DNA of 64,000 nucleotides, from assembly GCF_036711975.1 (NCBI RefSeq), contig NC_091972.1:9677001-9741000 (forward strand), read 5' to 3'. A program made the translations under genes and the position numbers. The stretch is from Onthophagus taurus. Taxonomy: Eukaryota > Arthropoda > Insecta > Coleoptera > Scarabaeidae. Shown in pieces: positions 56,161 to 64,000 of the stretch (positions are counted from its first letter, which is position 1; each line of letters opens with the position of its first letter). A model generated the notes under the pieces. It searched no databases. It saw only the letters and a list, made by a program, of their open reading frames with translations, and had not been told where the DNA came from.

Positions 56161-56550
56161 AAGGACAACCATTAGCAACTGCTGGGTATGGCTGAAAAGT
56201 CAGTAAAGCCTTAATCTAATACTAAACATCATTGTCCAGAGCGAAGCGTTAGTCGCGACTGAAAAGTTTAGCTTCTGCGGCCTTAAGCGTTAAGGAGGAC
56301 TTTCGCTATAATGATAGCTGCCTGAAAAGTCAGAGTTTATTCGACATTATTTCAGACGGGTGCCTTATTCAGGCACTGAACCATTCTGTCAGTGAACACC
56401 CAATTTTTTGTGCCGGTCCTGATGAGTTGACTGTGATGTCAACGAAACACAAGGGTATGTCCGTAAGGACAACCATGAGCGACTGCCGGGTATGACTGAA
56501 AAGTCAGTAAAGCCTTAATCTAATCCTGAACATCATTGTCCAGAACGACA
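56161..56550. repeat. 304-bp repeat, one full copy and one partial copy
   Basis: AAGGACAACCAT.AGC.ACTG begins at 56161 and again at 56465. About 80 bp agree in both copies, including CTGAAAAGTCAGTAAAGCC and CATCATTGTCCAGA. The 220 bp between them occurs once and holds several small hairpins (GTGCC/GGCAC; CACTGA/TCAGTG). The layout is either a partial tandem duplication or a pair of terminal direct repeats. Confidence 0.75.
56419..56461 (+). ncRNA. Hammerhead-ribozyme-like core
   Basis: CTGATGA (56419-56425) is followed by a perfect 6-bp stem II (GTTGAC, loop TGTGAT, GTCAAC; 56426-56443) and then GAAAC (56444-56448), the invariant hammerhead core order. A 3-bp stem III (ACA at 56447-56449 with TGT at 56458-56460) would place the cleavage base C at 56461, after GTC. 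I cannot find a stem I, so activity is unproven and the match may be partial or degenerate. Confidence 0.35.
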
Positions 56551-59500
56551 CTTGTTTCTATTTTAAAACTGGTAATCGCGTTGAAATGGAATAAACTTTT
56601 TTTGAGATGACATGACTTCATAACTAAGCGTTTTTCTCATTTAACGATTTACGATAAAACTTTTAGTTTTTAAAAATCTAATCTTTAATTAGACATTAAG
56701 TTCCCACAGACACTAAAATTAAATTTTATATGACCCTAAATTTAACATTTTTGCTTGAATACAGACTAATTCACTGAATATATGGTATTTCCTGGTTTTA
56801 TACTGGCGATGAAATTAGATGGTAGAATTCTAGATATTCATCCATTTAATTTTATTGAGTTTCCCAATTAGAGTTTATGAGAATATGGTGAGCTGTTGGA
56901 TATACGTTCGACAGCCGTTAAATTAAACTCAATTTAACCGATTGCGGTCGTTAGATTTTCAACCGTGTGCCTTAGCATATAAGAAGAAGATTATTTTGCC
57001 CCCGAGGAGAGAATGTTTTTTTTATTGGTCGATTCGACGTTTAAATTCCATTGTACATAATGCGGTGAATTGTGAACAATAAGTAATTTCGTTTCCGTCG
57101 AACGTAATCGATGATTATGATACGATTACATATTGTATGGATATTTATATCTTTCCATCTATCCGCGAAGAAAACCTACGAGGCGTTGTATTGAGAACGA
57201 TCGAAGCAGATGGTCTTTGAGTCTGCGCGTTTGTCTGGGTGTCGTATGAGAAATTTTTGAAAACCCGTACATAAATAACAACGTATCAATGCATAAATCA
57301 AAAGTCCCCCGACTATTATTCGCTAAGAAAAAAATTTAAATTTACGGCTTCTGAAAAGAAAAGGTTATCTGGCTTACCTTCACCAAGAAATCTTTTACGA
57401 GTGTAGACAAAAAGAGGAAACGTAAAATAAACAAAACGAAACTGACTACACATTCTTGCTAAGATTCACGACGAATTTAATAAAGTGGTAATGATACTTA
57501 ATTAAAACGGAAGACACAGGAAGACGCATTATTGTTTCTCTTGTTATTCTCTGAAACCATTAAACAATGCTGTTCAACTACGTATCCACCCTGCTGTTCT
57601 ATGTAATTGTGCCTATCAGGTTGATTTATGTAGTTTCTCGTAAAAAGTGTATCTCAAAGTTGGGTTATCTTAAGATGAATAATGTTACCTTATTTACTTT
57701 GAAATTGGCAATAATGTACCTATTTAAGTTTACGATTTATCAAGCATCACAAAATTAAAAATGAAAACAGACGATACCTTTTATTTGATTAAGTATCTGA
57801 CTTGCCAATTACCAATAAAAATGTTAATAAAAGCCATCAACCACCCCGGATGTGAATGACAAAGCGATCGCAACGTTCTCGTTAAGTACTTCAATTTACA
57901 TAAGGATTATCGAAGGGTACTGGGTACTTAAGATTAAGATCAGTGCCAAGTATAGAAAACCTTCTTCTCGCGGCTTGTCTCTTTAAAGATACTTAAAGGA
58001 AGGATTTAAAAATATTGTTCTAGAAAACGTATCGCGAATGCGACCACCGACCTGTTGTGTTGTTACAGTAGAGTTGAGCGACATAATTTGCACGGGTCCG
58101 CACAGCATTCCACAACACAACACAAGACTTGCCCGCGTTGGTCTTATTAACGGTAACACTCTCCGGCACAATCTCTTTATCGTCTCGCAAAAGTATCGTT
58201 ACGTTACTTGGCCTGTAATTACTGACACATATTCCAGATTTTAACGAGAAGCTAAAGCGAAAAGTAACTCTTCTACTTTTTAAAACTGTTCTTTTTAAGT
58301 TTGCAGAATTAATTATTTGTTTTTCTTCTGTACAGTTAAAGTGCAAAAAGTGTGTTTACTTTTAATTTATTCAGATTTCTTGCGTTAATAATTATCAATG
58401 AACATATGTGACATGAAATGACACTTAAAACATAAAATTGTACATAAAATTGTTTCATTTAATATTCTGTTAGTAACACAAGTTAATTTTTCTTTTATGT
58501 TTTATTAGGTTCGGTTTAAAAAGTTTATTCGAAATTCTTTAACACCTCGGTGTCCACTTAATATTCAACCAGTCAAGTACGTGCTTTATAAATGCGTGTG
58601 TGAATGCGACTCTGTTAGAAAGTGTATCTCATAAATATCCTGTTGGTATACGTTTAGATACCAATAATACGCTTTCTTATCGCACTTTCATTAGTCTTAT
58701 TTAAGTTATCGGTGTTGCTTTAGGAATAGGGTTAAATTAAAATGTGTCGTGTTTAATTGAAAATTGTTAGTAGGTTACTAAAGAAATTTTATTGTTGAAT
58801 GGACGTTAATTAGTCAGTGTGTGATTATGTCAATATGGTCATCCTGCTATAAATTGTTCGTTAATGATATAGCCTGGTCATTTGCTATAATTGTGAGGTC
58901 GCAAATTATTGATAGTTCTCACGGCTACAGGCAAGCATCCGGCTATATTTTAATAGTTTTAACAGCGAAGATGATTTATTGATCTCGTAAAAATGCTGCA
59001 TATTCATTTATGAACATAATTGATTGCAACCATTTTAATTTTAACACGACTCTCATTACCCACCATACAATCTTCTTGATATACCTTCAAAAAAAGGAAA
59101 AAGAATAAACAAAAAATTCGATAACATTCTATATCTGCACTGAACCATTTCAATTAACTCGAACTAAAATAAATCAAGTCTCAGTGTACGCATGGTTTGG
59201 TATCGGATATGTTTTTTAAAAAGGATAATGTCTCGGTGCGCAACGTTTTGAAATACATCGAGGATAGAAAAGAAGAAGACGGTAATGAGCTGGGGAAGCA
59301 GCAAAAGCAAGTTCGTAGAGATATCTCGAGATGATTCCAATAAAACGCACTAGAAAAGATAAAAGGTATGATGGAGTAGTACTAAAATAAAAAAAAAAGG
59401 AAAAATGTTGGTCGCCCCCGAACAGCAGGATATTTTCTAATTGCGGTTAATAACTACTTTGCTACGCTATACTTTGTTGATGAGCGCGCAACGTGCTTTT

Positions 59501-60099
59501 ATGGGCGCAACACCTCTCTCAAGTAATATTCTTCACGGAGAGTTATCTATTGAGTGGGCAAGACTCTCCACAACGATAATTAAAAACTAAGCAAAAGAAA
59601 AATTTAATTTTTTAACAAGTAGAAAAGAAAAGCTGCTTCGAGGAAGGTTTAGAATTAGATTAAGAAAAATTCCCGACGCAGAAAAAGTTTTAAACAGGAA
59701 AAAACTTTAAGTGTTATCGTTGAGAATCCATCAGATAACAGATAACATGAATCTTATTCGCTTGTAAAGTTTCTTGTGTAGGAAAGTTAACATGATGTTT
59801 TCTGCGAATGACCTTCAACTTTGTACTTAACTACAACGTGTCTGCAACATGTGATAACATTAAAGCAGATACCGGGTTTTTTTCTAAATAAATTTATTAT
59901 ATTTCAATACGTATATAAAAAGAAAATTGAAAATAATATTATATATATTATTTGCTGTTATATTTTCGAATATACATAATATTGATACCTAAATGTTATT
60001 GGTGCATTCATAAAAAAAATTAAACTATAAATACATTATAAAGTGAATGTCACTTAAAATGCAACATACAAAAATATATTTCTAATAACTACCATTGGA
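56551..60099. other. Gene-poor region
   Basis: No gene recognised. The ORF at 58346-58020 (minus, 108 codons) lies in a GC-richer block (58020-58240) but shows no domain I know. Another such block is at about 57150-57260. Confidence 0.3.
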
Positions 60100-60720
60100 A
60101 TTCAGGTGGGACAACATTATGATATAGTTTTGAAAAAACCTAAACATCTCCCTCCAGCTAAGATTTCCTCACAAAGTAAGAACTCAGGATAGTATCCCAT
60201 ACTATTTCGCTCCACACATTGATCTTTTGCGGATATTAGGTGTGCGACTTTCTTGCCCAATGTGGATTTTGGGTAGTCCAATACCGAGAATTTTGTCTAT
60301 TTACTTGGCCACTCAATGTGAATGTTCCCTCGTCGGAAAAAACGGAAAAAATATGTTTTTGACAAAGTCTTCGTCATCGTAGGAAAATTTTTGTTGGAAA
60401 AACTACTCACGACTCATTGATCGTGAATGAGGTTTACTTATAGGAATAATATTTTGCAGTATTTAAAATGTTATGAACCGTTGATTTACTAATGTCCAAA
60501 TTCGACCCAACACTCCTGACAGTAACATAAGGGACACCTTTTGTTAAACCTCCCTTGAAACATTTGGTCGGGCAGACTTTGAGAAATATCGAAGATATCT
60601 ATGCTTTTTAAATTTAGTCGTAGCTAGACTGACTTACCAACTAATGAGCTAAGCAGTTTTCGATCAGGAAATGTTGCATTAAGGAGGTCAACTGGGTCAA
60701 CTAGTTACTAAATTATTTTT
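60100..60720 (-). pseudogene. Tc1/mariner-like transposase relic, second copy
   Basis: Minus-strand DEGTFTLSGQVNRQNSRYW at about 60335-60279 is the same catalytic box as in the relic at 53.0-53.4 kb, here with the Asp kept. It is preceded by a SYDDEDFVKNIFF segment and followed by TQNPHWARKS and KINVW. Stops and a frameshift interrupt it. LLNATFPDR near 60690 resembles a piece from further downstream in the protein, so the copy may be rearranged. Confidence 0.6.
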
Positions 60721-63700
60721 TGACACTTAGAAAATTGTTTAAAATAGTTGGTTACCATAGTTACTCATAAAAATAGCATTAGTTTTATCATGTCATCAAA
60801 TTTGAAGTATAGTTCATTTTTTTTCTATAATACCTGCCAAATTGTTGTAAAGTTGGCAAAATTAACACGGAGTTTTATTTTATCATGTTTTGAAATAAAT
60901 ATGTCACACTAATGTTTGAGTTTTGGTTATTCAACAAGAAAAGGTGCATAAAAATGTTGTGGGGTGTTTATTTGCCATTTATTTACCTAGAAAAGGTGTT
61001 TTGTTCTATTTAATTACTTTGTATCAATTTTTTACAACAAATATGTACTTCGTTAAAATCGTATTTATCTAAAAATTTATTCGTATTTTAACCTCAACTA
61101 TTTAGTTACTGATAATGTTACTAAAAATCAGGAAACCAACATAAATTTTATAACGGTCCTAGATAATACTAACAGAAACCCTAAAAAATTTACATTGACA
61201 AGTATTATAGCAAAAAAACGAACTATAGTTAAACTTTAAAGTAATTTTTCAAAAAATGGAGGAATGCCATTTGAAAAAAATGTCGATGACGTCATAACTC
61301 GTTTAAAAAAGGCGGAAAAAAATTAAAATCTGCACCAAAAACTTGCAAAAGATTTATATCTTTAGACCAGTTTCAGGAATTTTTCCATAAACCGTTTATA
61401 ATGATTTTATTGCCTATATCCGCTACTTTACGGACACATTGTATGAAATTCCCGGTATACACAATGCACTTCTTGTCTTCTTTTTTCAGATTTTTTTACA
61501 ACAACCATAAGCATTCAATAGATTTACATCAACTTTTGAACATGTTTCAAACTGCTTTGTCAAGATGCTTAAATACTTTTTTGTAATTCGCGACGGTAAT
61601 GAAAGCTCTAACAGTACTCAAACGGGTGCTGTAATGAGACTCCTTACAACATCCGATGCTGTAATGAGATTTTAGTAACATTTTATGGAGCCAGTTCAAG
61701 TTGGTGACATTACGTCATTAATTTTTCTAGTTGTCAATGTGACAATTTTTATCTATGAATGTTTAAACACGTTCTTAGCATCGAATACAAGGTCCACAAT
61801 GATGAGGACATTGAACACTGAGCAATTTCTCTTATTTTGGGAGGTGTACATGGAACATTTTTTTCAGGTGAATACATATTGTGTTTTGACAGTTTCTTGT
61901 CAATTCTAATTTCTATTTTCAAGTGTTACGGTGTTACCAACTGCTGCATACCTATTTCCCTACATTGTCAAAATTTATTTTATTTTTGTTAAAAATAAGG
62001 ATAAAAACGCGAATTACAAAAAATAGCATAAAAAACACGTTTCATAAGACTTAAAGCACTCATTCATTAAAAAACTCGTGGCTTCGCCACTCGTTTTTCA
62101 ACTTGAATTCGTGCATTTCAAGCGTGTCTTACGAAACTTGTTTTTTAATATACTATAACGTTGTTTAAAGTATTTTCGTTGTCAATCGTTGGAATGGTTC
62201 AACATCATTGACTTCTTTGTGTACAAAATTCTACGAAAATGTCAGGATGTAACTCATTTAATGTTTGAGGTTGCCCAAAAGTGTTGTCTACTAATAGTAA
62301 TTCTTAAATTGAATCTTATTGTTTTTGCAATATGAAATATCTCATGTACAAAACAGTTTTTCTTTGTTAGATTTCCATTGAACAGGAAAACTAGACATAT
62401 CATAGTTTTTCAGATCTCTAGAGTTTTCACTCTGGTAAGTAAACGGTAGTGAACGTTTAGGTAGTAATACCGTCTACTACGACTGATCTAACCACAACAA
62501 ATCATAACTTGAAAGGTTTTATGCCTTAGCAAAGGCATAACACACGTCCCTAAACTACCATCTCTTCAACATTGGACAAGATGGATTAATCTTGTCGATT
62601 TTGCAACAATAGGTCAGAGACTCCTCCACCAGAGGTCGCCTAAGATAAAAAAAATGTCGGAAAGGTTTTCCTGATACTTACTAACATAAAGGAACAAGAC
62701 TTTGGGGGCAATACTAAGATTCATTATGGACCTAAACCTATAGAAAGATAGTGTAAAAACCATTAAGCATATAAAAAAATAAAATCCACAAAAACATATA
62801 AGAAATATTTAGCAATGTATGATCAGAAAAGTTGTAGGAATGGAGAGCATCTTACGATTAATGAAAGATAAGACTTAATACTAAAATCTTCAACTTTATT
62901 CATAACCATAATCTGACAAGATATGGTTATAGTTCACCCATAAGCTTGTCCGTTACGTCTAAAATTCAAATTAAATCTTACAAACATTAATAACGTTTTA
63001 ATTGTCTTTAAAGTTGTCATTTTGCGCGATTTGCGCATTTATTAATTCAATTTCATTAAAATCCCAAACATAAATTCTTTATTTTATACAAGTTTATTAA
63101 TTTACAAAATAACGATTTCAACTTTTTATTCTTATTTTCGTGGTCATAAAAGACTGCAATGCTAGTGGTGCGAAAAGGTATTGATGGTCCATTACTTCGG
63201 AATGGAAAAAGGACTTTTGCTCGCTTCTTCGGGATCTCAATTAAAACATAAAATCAGTTGCGGTCGGGTTTCGGTTGGTAGAAACCTCGACCTGTCTGGG
63301 TTATTGGAAGAAGGTTACCGTGCAAACGTGCAATAACCGCTTTATTTTTAAGATTGGAAATCGGTTGAGGCCCGCCGGAGGATTGCGGCAGAAGCAGCGT
63401 TGCGGGTATTTTATTTATTTTTTTTTTCTTTTCTTTTCATTCGCTTAATTATTTCTCTTTCGAGGTTGGTCTTGATTCAACCGATCTCCGCAGACTACCC
63501 AACCCGCTTCTAACCAGAACTATAAACTTTCGCGCTTTACTAATTCAACCGCTTCAATGTGGTTTCAATATAATGTTGATTCAAAATTTAAAAGTGTAGA
63601 TTTGGCTTGATTTTTTTTTCGTTTTTCTTTCTAAATAGGTAACATTTTTATTGGCAATAAACATTTGTGTCTAAAATGGAGATTTTATAAAATAAATTCC

Positions 63701-64000
63701 AAAAAGTATTGAATGCGAACGTGACTTTTATAATTTACGAAGCATACATCGTAAAACTTATTCCTTTTGAATCTCTCTTTCTCTCTCATAAATGACTCTT
63801 TACCGTTACGATTTCACGGTTCTATTGGTAAATATCAACAAAGGGATACGCGTTAACATAAATAGATTTACGGTTATCCGAACAATCTTCTTACATGAAA
63901 TTTATCAATTTAGTTATAAAACGAAATTTAATCTTTTTGTTTCCATATAAATATTTTTTGAAAAAGCCCCAAAGGAAATAATTTGGTGAATAGTTTTCCA
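60721..64000. other. Gene-poor right end of the window
   Basis: No intact gene. A hairpin-bearing repeat-like stretch near 62066-62150 has GTTTCATAAGAC at about 62038 and an inverted GTCTTACGAAAC near 62126, with GTGGCTTCGCCAC between; it is probably a small MITE. TTATGCCTT/AAGGCATAA form a hairpin at 62519-62540. A GC-richer block at about 63180-63540 might be regulatory. Confidence 0.35.

Noticed and set aside
56419..56475. Fully formed hammerhead ribozyme
   Set aside because: Stem I could not be built: the bases after the GTC (CGTAAGG) do not pair with those before CTGATGA (CCGGTC). It is kept only as a hammerhead-like core.
58020..58346. 108-codon minus-strand ORF in a GC-richer block
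   Set aside because: No recognised motif; a second-strand ORF overlaps it, and base composition alone explains the openness.
1..64000. tRNA genes, rRNA and CRISPR arrays
   Set aside because: I found no A/B-box pair with a foldable cloverleaf, no rRNA signature, and the only regular arrays are the 353-bp and 188/190-bp tandem repeats without spacers.

Overview
The window is AT-rich nuclear DNA of an insect, most likely a beetle or a related holometabolous insect. The 26/29-kDa-type cysteine protease is an insect family. Genes carry short GT-AG introns (57 nt to a few hundred), and the spaces are filled with insect-type mobile elements: RTE-, jockey- and R1-like LINEs, piggyBac, Tc1/mariner, hAT, and a Ty3/gypsy element with a viral-type envelope remnant. 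The species assignment is inference. No prokaryotic operon, CRISPR array, rRNA or convincing tRNA was seen.

Genes occupy the left 27 kb. In order they are: the 3' end of an ANKLE1-like GIY-YIG endonuclease gene (1-550, +); a complete intronless HMG-CoA synthase (2959-4332, +); an eight-exon 26/29-kDa cysteine protease gene (13820 to 8444, -), whose 3.3-kb fourth intron is filled by a tandem repeat array; and a four-exon FBXO22-like F-box/FIST gene (26856 to 25564, -). These are unrelated single-copy genes. Nothing suggests that they act together.

An 8.1-kb Ty3/gypsy LTR retrotransposon (16189-24329, coding on -) lies between the protease and the F-box gene. Its 790-bp LTRs look identical, it has a 4-bp target duplication, a PBS, a PPT, gag, and a pol with protease, RT and RNase H. 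The pol frame then runs into the start of a macro (ADP-ribose-binding) domain. An internal deletion has removed the rest of that domain and all of the integrase, leaving only the pol tail. Downstream is a broken envelope glycoprotein gene of the kind retroelements have acquired from chuvirus-like RNA viruses. This element is the most unusual object in the window.

From about 27 to 64 kb I find no intact host gene. The region holds decayed LINEs and DNA transposons, a 357-bp piggyBac-type MITE with TTAA duplications, a 188/190-bp alternating tandem array that abuts a piggyBac transposase C-terminus, a 1.67-kb foldback element with about 500-bp arms, and a 304-bp repeat carrying a hammerhead-ribozyme-like core. 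It also holds scattered GC-richer patches that could be regulatory DNA or untranslated exons of a large gene. One patch at 36.1-36.5 kb ends in a good splice donor.
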